From Notospermus geniculatus (taxonomy: Eukaryota > Nemertea > Pilidiophora > Heteronemertea > Lineidae): 64,000 bases of DNA. The number at the start of each line of letters is the position of its first letter. Within the stretch, counting starts at the first letter, position 1. The notes beneath the pieces are model-generated. The model made no database searches, was not told the DNA's origin, and saw only the letters and a program-made list of their open reading frames with translations. Location of the stretch: assembly GCA_002633025.1 (NCBI GenBank), contig NMRB01001401.1:125680-189679 (forward strand). The letters are read 5' to 3'. Shown here one piece after another: positions 23,869 to 37,800 of the stretch. Made by a program: the position numbers and the translations under genes.

Positions 23869-26800
23869 GTGCCCGTACCATATGTGCAGTGAAGTGGAGC
23901 GTACCTTTCGCGTGATGGAGGTAGAAGGTGTACTCCGTACTACTGTGTGGGCTTTCATCTCAGTGGTTTAAGCAAGATGGGAATTCTTCGTCATCATCTC
24001 TGCATGCCTTTCATTAATGCCTCCCGTCCTCGCCCTCCTTCATCTCTGTTACCTCTAACCAGCTAACAGTTCTGTGAAGTACCAAACAACCCGACCCATT
24101 TGAAAACATTAGTAATGCTTACAGAATCTCAACAGGCTAGAGGTAAAGCCTTGAAGTCCTTCCAGCTTTGAGGTAATTCGCCACTGTCTCCTGTTAGCGC
24201 ATTCCACTTAAAATCTCCTTTGAGAAAAACCATGATTTCTTCTGGTCGGCCGTGCAATTTTGATAGAGAAACAATTCATGCGATTAAATGATGATAAAGA
24301 AGAAACAGAAGAATGTGAGCTTTAAGGAAGAGAAAATGGACCGGACCAAACTGGTTGATTTGAATCACTTGATTGATTTGCTATGATGTCTGTTTGGGTG
24401 CTTTCGTCTAAAAAAACTATTTTTTACATGCCTTTTACAATCTTGAATCTAAAAGCTGTCTCTGAGAAGGAATAAGGAAGGAAAATAATCGTGTGTGGTG
24501 GAAATACGACTTTTTACCATTCGTTGCACTGAGCATTGAACTCTACATGGATTGTCCAAGTCGAGCTCATTCTCCTGTAGAGGTGGAAATTGCAAATTTT
24601 GGTAGGCCAAAATTTTGAAATCCTCTGATTTGGAGGATGTCATCTGTTAGAAGATTGGTGATTGTAGGCCACACCCTTTGAAATCTGTGTAATGCAAGCC
24701 AAGGAAAAGGTTGTGCTAACGAACTGAAGCCAAGTATTTTCCAACCGGTTGCTCTCATTGTTCGATGCAGATATTACTCTGTAGCACGTCAACCTTGACT
24801 TTCTTCCCTGGCCTTCACATAGGTCCCGAGTATATTCAACCTCATCCCCAGCGTTTCTCGTGGCCTTGTCATTTCTTGTCCCTTGCGTCTACGAGCCTCA
24901 CTGTTGGGTTCCATCGGTGCATTCCCATTAACAGATATCATTCTGTTGTTTAATCAAAGTGTATTGATTTGTCAAGTGAATGGGCAATGGAACAATGAGT
25001 TGCCCCTTGTTGCCGTCCTTGGCTGTATCTCGTAATGGGTGAGGCAGTCGTAGCTCGAATGATTTACTATAGATTTGACTACTGATTGGTGACAGATATG
25101 AAGTTGATATCTGAGAACTGAGGCAGTCTCCCTTCGCAAATCAGAACAACCCATTCCCTGTCTTCATTCAAATCAGCCTCATCTGTGGCTGCCTTGCCTT
25201 TGTGTCGATTAAAATAATTGACACCCAGCATCCCACTAACATGATTTGTGCTCTTAAATTTGTCGTCAATCAATGGTAAATTGGTGGGTCACCTCCTCTC
25301 TCCACCCCTGTGCCATAAGTCAAACGTACAGAGGTGAGAACAGCCTTTAAATTTAGAAGGCGATGAAGTGATTGAAGTCGGTCTAACAAAAGACCAGATG
25401 CCGTTGCGGTTGCGATGTCATCATTCGCATCAGGACCGTTCAATCTCGCCATCTAGTAATGCTAAATTTCGCTTGTAAGCAAAGTAATTAGAGGCTGGAA
25501 ATCACTTGTGGGGGTTTCTTCACACTCGAGGTCTTAAATTACGATTCGGAGTTGTCAGATTAGACAGTGTGTGACTCCTGGGGTCAATCATTCTGATTGC
25601 CCATTTGGGATAATGACAGAGTCGACTGGTCTTGTTTCCCATTTGCCATAGTCTCTTTTCCTTCTGTGTGAGTCCTATGTTGATTGACTGATAGATCTGT
25701 CTTTGTCGTCATACATTCACCTGCTGTTTTCATGGCTTTTTGGCTCACTTATGAGCCTAAGCCTGTAGAAGGCGCTGGGTGAACACATTCCCTTGGCTTT
25801 TTCTCGTGAATGCAGCCAGCGAGAATCACAAAACTTTTGTAGTAGGCTCTTCTAATAAGACTCTTCACACAGATCCTGGGTTTCTGATGTGACTTACTTC
25901 TGAGGTCACAAAGGTCAAATTCATAAGTGGCTAAAACATGGCACCGACTGCTACAATCTGACCTAGATTCTTCTAAATTGCTACAAAGGTACCCCTGTGG
26001 GACAACTTGGAGACAAATTTGGCCACCAGGACTGGAGGCCGTGTCCTGTATATCATGATTCCTTATTGACAGGTGAATACAGTGGCCCCGGCTATTTCAT
26101 TCCTGATACAAATTGATAGGGCCTTCTTGTTGATTTAGAGTCATGTGGTTGTCATTTGTTGTTGTGAGAAGTCTCTGAAATATCAATGATGTTCCATTTG
26201 TCCTTTTCTCAGTTCTGTCATTTGACTGACATGAATCTCGTGATAAAGTGCAATAAATCTGCCATCTCATTCGTGTGTGCACTCTGCATCCTTGGCTCCA
26301 GGCATTCTTGAATACTGAATAACCTGTAATATTTATAGTAAGAATCTCCCGCATAATCAAATAATCAAAAAGACAAAGCTGAAGTTGTGATCGCTTGAAG
26401 GATCAACAAACTGTAATTCAATTCTTTTTGGTGGATCATCACATGCTCGAAGGAAAAAAGGCCAAGATTCGTCGCCTTGGGATCCAGTTACTATGGTACA
26501 AACAATCGCTGCAACAGGGGAAGCTGGAGAGTAACACCCAGATAGTGATGAAAATGATATGATTACATTTTACTCATTTGATAAAAAAGTTGCATGATGC
26601 TGCATCGAAAAAAAAGTTTTATTTTTAGTCTGATTAAAGCGAGTCCCACCCATTCATGTCAAAATGCTAAGGGCTGGATAGCGCGTCAGACTGTTTCAAA
26701 AGAAGAGGTCATAACATTTTGTAAATTGTAAAAATAAATAGTAATAGCAACACCCTTTGTTGTAGAAAATCATACAAACAGAAAATATATCTAATTTTGC

Positions 26801-28371
26801 TTTCAAGCTTGAAAAATTCATCGAGGTATTGGAAATAGGTAGTGTTGTAACTTAATGAGTTATACTCTATCAGTTTTCGATAAAAAACTTTCCACTCTGT
26901 TTACCCAAGTGTTTTCACACTGGAACAATGAACGTACAGAATTTGCTGCTTCTGCTGCTGGTATTTCTGGGGGTGTGCTCTTTTCTGATCGTCACTATGC
27001 TTGTACCACTATGAATAAATACCCCAGAGCCTTTTCAGTATTGATTTCTATAAATAGGAATCTTTGTTGTTGTGCCTTAAATTCGATTTCCGAATTTTTA
27101 AAAGCTTCGGCTCTGATATTCATAACAGCAACAGTGCGATGAATATGAAAAGGGATGAAAGATTTTTTGCCACCTAGCTTTCATTCGAAGGCTAGCACTC
27201 ATCATATTGTTGTCCACCTCGGGTCAGACCACCTTTGGTCATTTGTGCTAGATTTGGTCGTTCATCCCTCGATCTTTTCACCTTGGAAATCAAAACTTAA
27301 TTGATATGTAGCCAAAATCAAATCATTCTTTTTAACACGTCCAACAATGTGTTTGTCATTTGGGAATGGTACTCTGGTGGGATTTGAACTTGGTGATGAA
27401 TAACTGCAGGTTGGTGTTCCTCTCAAAAGATGATTAGCTTCATGTTATCTATTCCTAGGAAAACTGACCTTGTGTTGCAAGTATTTTGTTGATTGTCTAA
27501 GACATTTCCAAAGAGTAGAATCAGTGTTCTTCACACGGTATTTTGTATGGTGGGCCACCCAACATTGGCTAACTTCTGCCGAACCTTGGCGAACACGGTT
27601 GAGTTATATGCTGGGCTATATTGGTGATCTGATCTGTCTGTTCAAGAACTGGACCCTGCTGTTTGCAACCCTTGGTTGTCATACCAGCACTCTTTATGGT
27701 CTTGCCTCCTATTACCAGATGATAGCAGTAATTAAACACCATTTCCCATCTTTGGCTTTGAGTAGAAATGTTGACAGGACTTCAGCAACAACTCAGCTGT
27801 AATTTGCTTGTATTTGTATGCCTACATGTATCCCTTTGGCCACCGCATCGGGCTCTTTATCCAAAGGCTATCCATGAACAACCCACCAAAAGCCTTTTAT
27901 CATGGTCCAATCCCAGCGCTATCAGATCACATCAGGAGTAATGGTTTTCCTGTGTCACCATCCAATAGTCCCACTTTTCTGCACCAATTTCCTTCTTTCA
28001 TGTTGCTTTCTCCTGGTGTTAGCCCCAGCATCAGACTCAAGTTGATGAAAGGTAGTCTACCAACTGCGCTCGTGGTCTGCTTGAAGAGAGTTAAAAGGTT
28101 TCTCACCTTCTCTAGCACAAACCTAGACACAGTAATCTTTGTATTGCTACCACAAATGGGAACTATCAAAAATCAATATGTGTGTTTTTGGATTATTGAG
28201 AAATTTATTCTAGTGCCTTTAGAGATTTGGTACATTTGAAGACAGAAAACTGCTCTGGGCCAAAACAAATCCTGCAAATGCTGCCAAGTTTGAAAACTTT
28301 GTGAACGTAGCTTACATTTTAAGTGCTGAACAGAGATTAGAAACCATTGCTTTAACATGTTTAATGCTTGT

Positions 28372-28626
28372 TTAAAGATAATATATCACGGATATTTTCG
28401 CGGGCCACGAAAATCATTGTTTATTTACATTTTGTTTGTTTATTTCTCGTTTTTCTTTGTCTTATGAGTAATTTGTTGGTGGCGTGCCCCTCTAGAAATT
28501 CTTTTGATACTGAAAACATTCAATTTGGTGGGTTGGCATGTCCCAAAAGTCCAAAATAACATAATGTAAACATCATGTTTACAAACATTAAACGTAAACA
28601 ATGAAGTCGTGATACATTATCTTTAA
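28372..28626. mobile_element. 255-bp MITE-like element
   Basis: The left end 'ttaaagataatatatcacg' is complementary to the right end 'cgtgatacattatctttaa' with one mismatch. The interior is AT-rich with inverted 'gtttac/gtaaac' motifs and has no coding capacity. Confidence 0.75.
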
Positions 28627-31600
28627 GGAAGGATCAGGGACTCAAAACGGTGTTTTGCATGTCAGAATATGATCACAAGATATGATATGGCCAATGTACA
28701 GAGTTCAGGTGGTCATCATGCGAAAACTAGCGTGACGAACCTCACCTCGTCTCCTGGGGTGCGAGCAGACGTTCGTAATACCTTTGTCATCATCTCATCA
28801 ACAGGGGATGACATTTTCAACGGTGTTCCTGCGTGTCTCCCCCGACGACAATGTCTCTAATTAGTTTCCTGTGATGCTGCTGATCGTGATTTGATGCTGG
28901 AATGCATTATGGGATAGAACGGATGATCGCGGCGGAGACGCTGGGTGCCTGGATGATGTTGAGAGATTATCGGTGGTGTAATTACGGCAGACGAAAAAGT
29001 TTTGATGAATAGGTGATTACTTAACCTGTAATTTTCTCCGCTGAAACTGCTTATTTGACAAGTTGGAATTGAGTTCAAGATGGAGCCTTTCAATAGCAAC
29101 AACTCAGTTGTATAGGTTTAAATTAATGGATTTAGAGTTCCAATTATCTCACCCAATAGTTGGGAATTCCTAGCCATTGCATCAGAGCCCTTGCAACTAT
29201 TGTTATTTTCTATCATGGTTGTGTGATTTCTTACCATTTAGTGTGAGGTGTAAATCCCTGCTCAGGTGTTGCCATTAATTGTAATAAATGGTGAAATATT
29301 GTCGCAATTATCAGAGATTTGCCATGACAGGTTGATAACATCTTTTTAGTGGACAAAACACTCAAGAACAAAATGTTGCTCATCTCCAATGGAGGCATCT
29401 CTATGATGTAATATGTCTTAGTCTGCTTGAATGAATGACAAAGATGTACTTTTCATCTCAAAGAATTTCGATTCACAAAATCCACCAGTATCGCATTAGA
29501 AAGTAGAAAGTAAAGAAACTCTGTCTTTGAAGCCTATTGTCATATCGCAATGAAAATAACTCTCTTTTCGTTTGTAGTGTTTTCAAAACTGCAGAATGAG
29601 TCATTTTAATGGAATACTGAATGCTGTTTTGTTAAATCACGAAATGGCACTGCTTTTGATCGTAGTTTCATTATCATTATTCCCAGACCAGGCTCTTCAA
29701 AATGGTGGTTTCAAGTTTCGTTCATTAGTCTTCCTTCAGGCGAAGTGGTTTCTGAATTACATGTTACCCTCTTCTCGTTACCCTCTTCTCAAATTATATA
29801 TGTGTGTTGCCGTTGAGCGCAAGTTTGAAAAAATCATTGCCAGATTGTTTTCATGACTGAAGGCCATTCCTGGAGAAAGATATACTCTTTTCTCACGATC
29901 ATGACGATATGGACCTCTCTAGCAAAAGCAGACACATGTCATAATTGTGAAAGGGTTAACATGGTTAATGAAATGAATGTCTCTGTAAGCTTATATTTGT
30001 ATGGGATAATCATTGAATAAATGACAATGATGATCCCAGGCCACCAGCATTTGCTTTAGCTCGAGAGGGTCATATGCGTATTTCATGGGTTAAAAATAAA
30101 AATAAAATAAAACAAAAACTTCAAAATAAAAAAATTCAACAGTATACCCTTCGACTTGAAATGCACATGACTCTTCTTGTTGTATGCTTGCTAAATGCAA
30201 TGGTAAAAAAACAACCTTCGCAGATCAATCTGGTAAATTCTTTTGCGCTTACAAATGTCTAAAGCTTAATTCAAAGAGAAAATAAATCACTGGATAGTTT
30301 GTCTTCAATTGATGTTTGTCATGAGATGTCGTGGAAACTCGCTATAAGATAGATCGCGAGGAGAAAAAAAAACGTCTGTTTGTTATTGATACAGCCATTT
30401 TCTGGTTGCTTGCTTCTTTATGTTTGATGTGGATTTTATTGAACGGACTGTCTTTTGGGAGTCAGCTTTGTTGGGCAGAACGTTGCTTCTCAATCCTTGG
30501 AAAGCCATCATAGCGAGTGATTCTGACATTGCCGCTTGTGGATCAGCATCCCTCGGATGAAAAAGTCAAATCTTGCCACTTTTGCATTTAGATCTGGCGC
30601 ACTTAGCATCCGACGTGATGGTATGATTAAAATGGTACATGCTTAACACAGCGGGAAGATTCTCAGAAACAATTTAAGGTCTACTTAACTCAACACTGGA
30701 TGTGAATGATAAATAAACTGAAGTAGTGTACTGGTGTTGGTAAATGTAAGCTAAGATTTCTCGGCACAAAAATTCACACAAAAGATGAGTTGTGGAGTCT
30801 TCCGCTTTATCTTATGTTTAGGAAAGGAAACCAAGTCATGGAGAATGTTTTCTGAGACAGCAATCTGCCGAGATAAAATTCTTGGGGCTTGTGATCGAAA
30901 TGCGGGCAGCTGCCATGGTGCACAGGCGAGCAATATGTCTGGCCAATTGTCTTCCTTGTGTTTTCTCAGTAAATCTATCATGCCCTTGTTGGGTGGATGG
31001 CTGGGTTGTGATGGTGGTGATGATGCGAATTAGGCCCTTCCTGTGCTTGGATTTGTGTTTTCATTCCAAGTCGCGTCAGCTTTGTTGATTTCAACCTTGT
31101 GGCCCCGGACAGGGTGCTGATATTCTACAGTGTTGCTCCTCGGTTCAGGCCTTGAGGAAGAGCAGATTTATAAGTCCAACCCCATCCAAAGATTTATATC
31201 TATCATGATACTTGATCAAGTTCCAGTCATCCTCAATGCACTTATACATTCCCAATCCCAGCAACACTTCCAGGTTGCTCCTCCAAAAAGCTGTCTGTTG
31301 TCTTATTTAATAAACCTTTCACGAAGAATGCAGTTCCTGAGGAATTATCCATATTGTATGATGCAGGTTGCACTTCGGCATTACAACTCATTCAAACTTT
31401 TCAATAGCTTTTGATTTGGAATACAACACAACAGTCCAACCAAAATTTAGTTATCTTCACTTTCATTTACACAAAATGGATATCGGTACCTCAGTTGATC
31501 AAAATTCGGCGTGGAAGTCATCGAAGATCTTGCGGGCAGATCACAAGGAGGTCAAGTGCATGATGGGTAGTTTGTGGTCCCGGTGGCCGGAAAGACTATA

Positions 31601-34600
31601 ATGGTGCAGGAAATGTTTGTGAATTTCTTTCACTTTATGAGATGTGGATGTCCACTTAATCAAGATTCAACACGTTCACAAATCATTAGTCAGCTCACGT
31701 GAGGAATAAAAATCTATGAGAAAAAAACAACCCAGAAAAGAATGGTTGACATGACATCAAACGTAAGCTTTGCTAAAAATATATTTGGTATCAAACAAGG
31801 GGATGGATCTAACACATATCAATCTTTTTGTCTCTGCCTATAGTTGTTGAAAAACAGTCCCTAGATATCTAAAGAATTATCTTCGTCTAAAAAACATCAG
31901 GGATGTGTTCATGACATTTTCTACTCATAGCTTTGTTTGAAATTATCACTTATAGTCTTGTTATTGAATTAGTGTCTTTAAAGTGTGAAATATAATTGTA
32001 TATATTTTGCACTTGGATCTTGAGGCTATAGCAGACGTAATATTTTTTATCCTTTGGTGGAGATCTTTCATTTTCAGTGAACTTTGTTGTGTTACAAGTT
32101 GAAGGGGGATGTACTTGACATTTCAGTGACCACCCACGTGTTGCAATGTACGTGTACATCAGTTCTATGTCTCTTTATAATTCAATTGATTACATGTATC
32201 ACTGAGTGAAATGTCATCTTATCTTAAGTGCTTGTATACTTTCTCGTTTTAGGTAAGTTGTCCGATAAGAAGAACATGTTTTTTTGTAAGGTAGTGTTTG
32301 ACATTTCTTTCCTCAAGCAAGGAAGGCTTGAAAATATCAAAGTGATTTTTTCGCAAAAAAATGCTGCTGAATTAGAAAACACAGGGGAAAATAAAATGTC
32401 ATATAAGCTCACCTTACGGCAATATATTTCATCCAACTTTCCGAATATTGCTCAAATGAGGCTTTTGTGAATCTCTATCATGTCTATGTTTGAGCCCTAG
32501 ACCCAAAATCTGAGTTTCAAAAAAGGCATGAAAATCTGACTGCGTGTGCAGAATACTGAGAGCATGTCCATCAAATTTTTTTCGCCGATGTCACATTTGC
32601 ATCTCAAAGGTGCATCTTTCGTTTTTGCTTTTCTTTCTACACCAACAAAAGTAGCCATTGAGCTGTGATTGACAAGAACACCATACATGCATTTTATGGC
32701 TTCAGAGCCTGAGTCATTTTACCGGTAGCTCACTCGCAGGGTATGGCCGTAGCCCTAATCAATGATGCACAAGTAGCATGCCGCAGCAATTAGCAAGTCC
32801 TCAAAGCATCTTAGCATGTTCTTAATGTCACAGCTCTTACCTCTATTTCTCTTGTCCACTGAGTCATTTACCTTGAGCTTAACCAACAGGGCGTGTTCAG
32901 ATGAAGCTGGAAGTGGCAGAGGTTGGAGATAGTTGCATCAAGGTGTATCAGATGAGGTTGGTGTTTATAAGGGTTCTTGTGTTTGACTGGAGTCAGCTGG
33001 GGGTGACAAGTGGATCGGGTGTGCCATGGTTATCATCCTCATTACTTGACTCCAGGGTCATGGATTATAGCTTGTGTCAAGAGATTATTGTGGATGGTTT
33101 CAAGAGCAAGTGTCATATACCTTATCTAAATACATCGGGAGGGCCGCAAAAACCAAATACACTGTCTACATATAACTTGATATTTAGCACCTTATGTTAT
33201 TGGTTAGAAACATTTCAAGCATCAAAGTCGAACAATCTTTAAGTGATGAATTTTAAAGATAACTAGAAAAATGAAATGCTCAAACATTGCTCACCTAATT
33301 CACTAGTTTAAAAGATGGTCGAAAAACAACTTAGATGTATGGTGCTATTTTTGGATATGTTGACCTGTATACTTGAAATTCGCACCACATGCCCAAATTA
33401 ACTACATGTATATGTGAAAAATATCATATTAACATGTAGAAAAATTGTAAAAGTCACTGTGTCAAGAAAAGACAAAGTTGTCTCCAAATTTCGCAAGAAA
33501 GTTTCAAGAAAAGAGTGTTTTCTATTTTTCTGGACCATCTGATATCAGTAAGGGACCATCATCATAACTTCTTGTTGTTCATGAATGATGTTCTACAATT
33601 TCACATATTTCGAGACACACCATACTTTATGAAACATCTTGCACTTTTAGTCTTGGGTAGACATCGGGTAATTGGCCTCCCTCGTGATTGACAGCTGACA
33701 GACTCCCAAGTCTAACGGTTCTTTTGGATTGAAACATTCGCACAACGAAAAATGACTCATTCAAGAGTAAAACACTGAGATTGGGAACCAATAATTCTGC
33801 TCCTAATTGCCGCGGGGAGAGTCTCATTCCTACTTCATCGATTCAAGAATTTTCTTCAGGTTTTTTGTACCTCGGTGAAATAATCTATAAGATGCTCTTT
33901 AGCTTGATGTGGAGTGTCCCCATGTTTGTTTTGAATTAAATAATGAAACTGAAGAGGTAATCTCTGTTAGGTTGATGATGTCTTTTAACTTGATATTTAT
34001 GCTGATATAACAGATGTTTTGAGAATTGCTAATCTCAATTTACAGAAGTTGTTGAATAGCTGTAGATTGTAAGCTGTGCAGGTGATGAGCAATTGTGGCT
34101 TGTCTTTTCATGCTGCATCACGTGCCCTCAGGGATACAAGCTCAAGACCCTGCTGCACTTACCCTCCTTTCTGTTGTTACAAAACAAAAATATGTCATGA
34201 AATTTTCCAGTATTGGAGTTACTGGAATTGCATGTGCATCAACCACTTTTAAACCACGGCTGTGTTTAAAACCACTGGCGGCTTGTGTATCCTGAGGGAC
34301 TTGATCATGACCATCAACTTTCTTGTGATCATTGGCTCTCCTTTGGCCATGATACTCTTGAAGTTAAAGCCCTTTCCCTATGTCATACCTCCATGGGATC
34401 GTATAAACCTCATCAACGTAATGAGTGGCTCATCTTGCAACTGAAATTTCCTGTGAGGATCTATTACAGAGACATGTTGGAGGCTGTAGTGTAACTCGAT
34501 ATGACTCTCTGCGGGGCTTGATTCAGCCTCAGAGAAAGCTTAGGTGAGGTATCAATATCAGATACCACTGTATTCTCATTGAAATATGGAGTTGGGAGCC

Positions 34601-34679
34601 ATGAGCTCGAACTTGGCTCATTATTGGGACTAGCCAGTATTAGATGATTGTATGTAATATAGGAGGAAACCAGAGGAAA
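28627..34679. other. Long non-coding stretch
   Basis: Nothing I can support. Frames at 29596-29856, 30331-30513 and 32901-33242 are short, with no recognised domain. Several have hydrophobic runs (for example 'MALLLIVVSLSLF' at about 29644), but no splice donor or downstream partner exon supports a signal-peptide exon. Confidence 0.4.
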
Positions 34680-34689
34680 CCTTCATACT

Positions 34690-34805
34690 GTCAAAGAGAG
34701 CTGCCCTCTATCACATGAGTACTGGGTAGGCTACAACTAGGAATTGAACCTGGGGTCTCTGATGTGTCAGTGCTGGATGTTTGCACTGCACCACTCTGAC
34801 AGCCC
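34690..34805 (-). repeat. tRNA-derived SINE-like element
   Basis: On the minus strand the head reads 'ggctgtcagagtggtgcagt' and later 'caggttcaattcc' (B-box), with a ~65-nt tRNA-like span. The body continues leftwards into 'gtactcatgtgatag'. The cloverleaf is not closed, so a SINE is likelier than a tRNA gene. Confidence 0.5.
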
Positions 34806-37800
34806 ATACTGGCTTCTGCTTGAAGTGGCTAGCGGAATCCATGTCTTTGATTTCTAGTCCATTTTGATATCTCCTTCCAATACAGAATGTTCTAATTGAA
34901 GCAAGGGTTGTAGTCAATTTGGTGATCGGCATCCAATGGTGTGTTGTTGCTTGTAAATGAACAGCAGACCAACACGCTCCAATGCTGATGGGACAATCTT
35001 GAACATAATGAAGGCGGATATCAAATGCAAACAGAATTTGTTCATGGCCCCAGGTGTCATTGATGGCCTATTAACAGAGAAGCGGTGTTGGGTCAGCAAG
35101 GATGGCCCCCTTGGCCCCCTCTTTAGTATCGTCATAAAATGAGGGTGTCATGGCTCGCTTTTCTGCCCTGCCATTGAAAGTTCGAGCTGAAACACAATAA
35201 ATCAAACACGATCTTGGTCTAATCTGATCAGACAAGCGAAGGTGTTGAGGCTGCTTATTTATCAAAGAAATAAGAGATAAAAGAGCCTGTCGCATTCAAG
35301 AAAGGCAAAAGAAAATGTCTGAGACATATCGATGGCAGACGCACCTTAGGATGTTGTCTTCATCAAAATGTTCGAGGCTTTGTCCAATTTTTCGTGCACC
35401 TGAGATAACTAGCGATCACCTCTGCTTCACTGCACTTGTTACGATCAAAGTGGATCTCAAATTAATCAATTAATGAGAATCCTGAACCACCCAGATTCTC
35501 GGAAGGGAATGCAGAATCCTGGGTTAGTAATCCGCTTCTTGTGGCACATCCGGGATGACAAAGGGATGCGAGGATTCTTCTGTCATTGTTGCAGTTCATT
35601 TTGAAGTGGGATTGTGTTTCATGAAAAGGATGCTGTTTTAGGATGAGGACTCCACCTTTTCATTTCATCAAGAAGAAGAGGAACGTTACTGAAGATTAAA
35701 GCTTTTTTGATGTGATGAAACTCGAGGTATCAGGTGGTATACCGCAGCTAAAGAAACGTTGGGCAAGTGCTGCGAAAGTTAGGTCTTTCCATGAAAGATT
35801 TTAAGTCTTTTGTAAGCGGATATCGCTTTGGAAATAAGAATAGAAGAAACAGAACTTATGCTTTCATTTCGAAGCTTAGCCAGTGATGATCCTCCATCAT
35901 TCCAATAAAAAGTGACTCTCTGAAATAAAAGATGATTTCCTGCGTTTCCTACCCATTCAAAATCATGTAGCGAAACAGTGAAAAAAGGAGAAAAAATCAA
36001 GTTAGCTATGACTTTAGGGAACGTCCAGCATTATTCGATACCCCCTGTGGGTCCTACCCAAAATCTTTCCTTTCGGCAGTAATACAAGCTAAGGAGTAAC
36101 AATGTATTTTTTCTGAACAAATGAAGACGCAATCCGACTGACTGCCCGTTGTAACACTGCTCTTACACCCAAATACAGTTGTTCCCCTATCTTGTTTCTG
36201 TTATTGAAAAGAATATTTTCTTGTTCAAGTCATCTCTTGAGAATTGTAAGAAAGAATGGTAAGAATATAGTAGCATTGTGTTATCTCCCTCCGTACCTGA
36301 GCGACGGATTCTATTTTCTGCAGAATTCGTGTTCCGTGGTGTAAATGTTGGATGCTCGCTGTCTGGTAATGGCATTGTTTGTAGTTGTATATATCACCTT
36401 GAGTAAGACAACTCTTTGTGTGGTATCCTATGTTACAGGAGGAGAAAAACAATGAACAGACAATGGGAGTGATGTAGCAGTCAGTCTTTCTGAGAATAGG
36501 CTTTGTTGTTGTGTGATACGAAGAAAATGAAGTGACCCTGCCTCCCATAGGCCCTACTTGAAATGTGGACCTGTGTCAACAGTTCCCAAGACTTCTGTGT
36601 GTCAGTGTTCACCGATCACCACAGCAGTTGACCATTCACCATGACACTTGCCTCCTAGATAGTGCCATTTTGTCAGTGTCTTGAAATTCCTTGTTGCTAC
36701 AAAAAGATGATGATGGCAAACTGGCATTCTAGTAAAACACTGCCCAAATGTGCTTCAGAAGGAAGCAACGTCTTTCAAATATTTTGAGTCCAAATCTGAT
36801 GAGTTTATGCTCCAAAGACGAGGGCCTAGGCAAGAGAAATATTGCCCATTGTGAAGACAGATCTGCATGCTTGCAGGTTCACAACATCACACTGCACCTT
36901 GCCAGTCTTCATAATCTGAGAAGTTGCCACAACACGTTGTCCTTGATACTCGATGACATGACACCCATTTCCTGCTTCAGATGCCATGACTTCCTGCCGT
37001 CAGCATCCTTACCTCATCACGTCTCTTCCCCTTCTCAAACCTCATTGAAGGAGTATTTAACCATCCGCACTTCCAAATGACGATGCTATCTCCTGTTGTT
37101 GCTGATGTTGTCAAAGCTCAATTATTATTCCCACGGGAGTAATCTGTATTCTTTTTGACGTTGTGGATGTTCAAGCTAATTCGTTTACGCAACTGTTGGG
37201 ATTTCACCATTTGCTCTAGGATGATAAATATGTCTGCAATCCATTTTGTATTTTTTTCATTGCATCTGTTGAATATCACTTTCTCCATACATAGGCAGCT
37301 TTTTGCACATTAGCGACTTGTCTTTTCACAGGTGACTCAATGTACACTGCATTTATGTGCATGTACATGTCATGCAGAGAACTGATGAAGGCAAACCAAT
37401 GAGCTTAGGTTCTGCCGGTTGGAGGCAGCTGAAGTGTCACCCTTCAAAAGATTCTGCTGTTTTGAAAAGCAGTTCCTGCCGTCTGCTTCCAAATTGCAGC
37501 CAGATGTTTGCGTTGGCCATCTGAAATTGAAGATAAGATCTAACTGAGCAAAAAGACACCAATAGTGATGGACAGGAAGGGGAAAACGGTTGAGTAACTT
37601 CACACCAAAGCTTAAACCAACCTTATGACACTGGCAAGGAACCAAGGGGTAGTGTTTGAGAGGACTTCATCAGAGAATCCCTTGGGGCTGTCGGAAGATG
37701 TCCACCCACAAATAATACCAGGACACCAAGAGGCCAATATCCCAAAGATAACTCCTCTTTCTTCCGATAGTTTGATTATACCCTTTAAGGAATGGATTGA

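Larger units (their letters stand above)
17392..28371. other. Long non-coding stretch with scattered repeats
   Basis: About 11 kb with no supportable gene. It holds two minisatellites (18612, 21376) and a dispersed repeat with words such as 'atgtctgtgagatcatct' near 17690-17900 and 20280-20470. There is also an E-box palindrome (23846) and a diverged ~130-bp tandem duplication near 21000-21200. Frames at 26855-27142 and 27470-28239 are open but match no family I know and lack splice context. Confidence 0.4.
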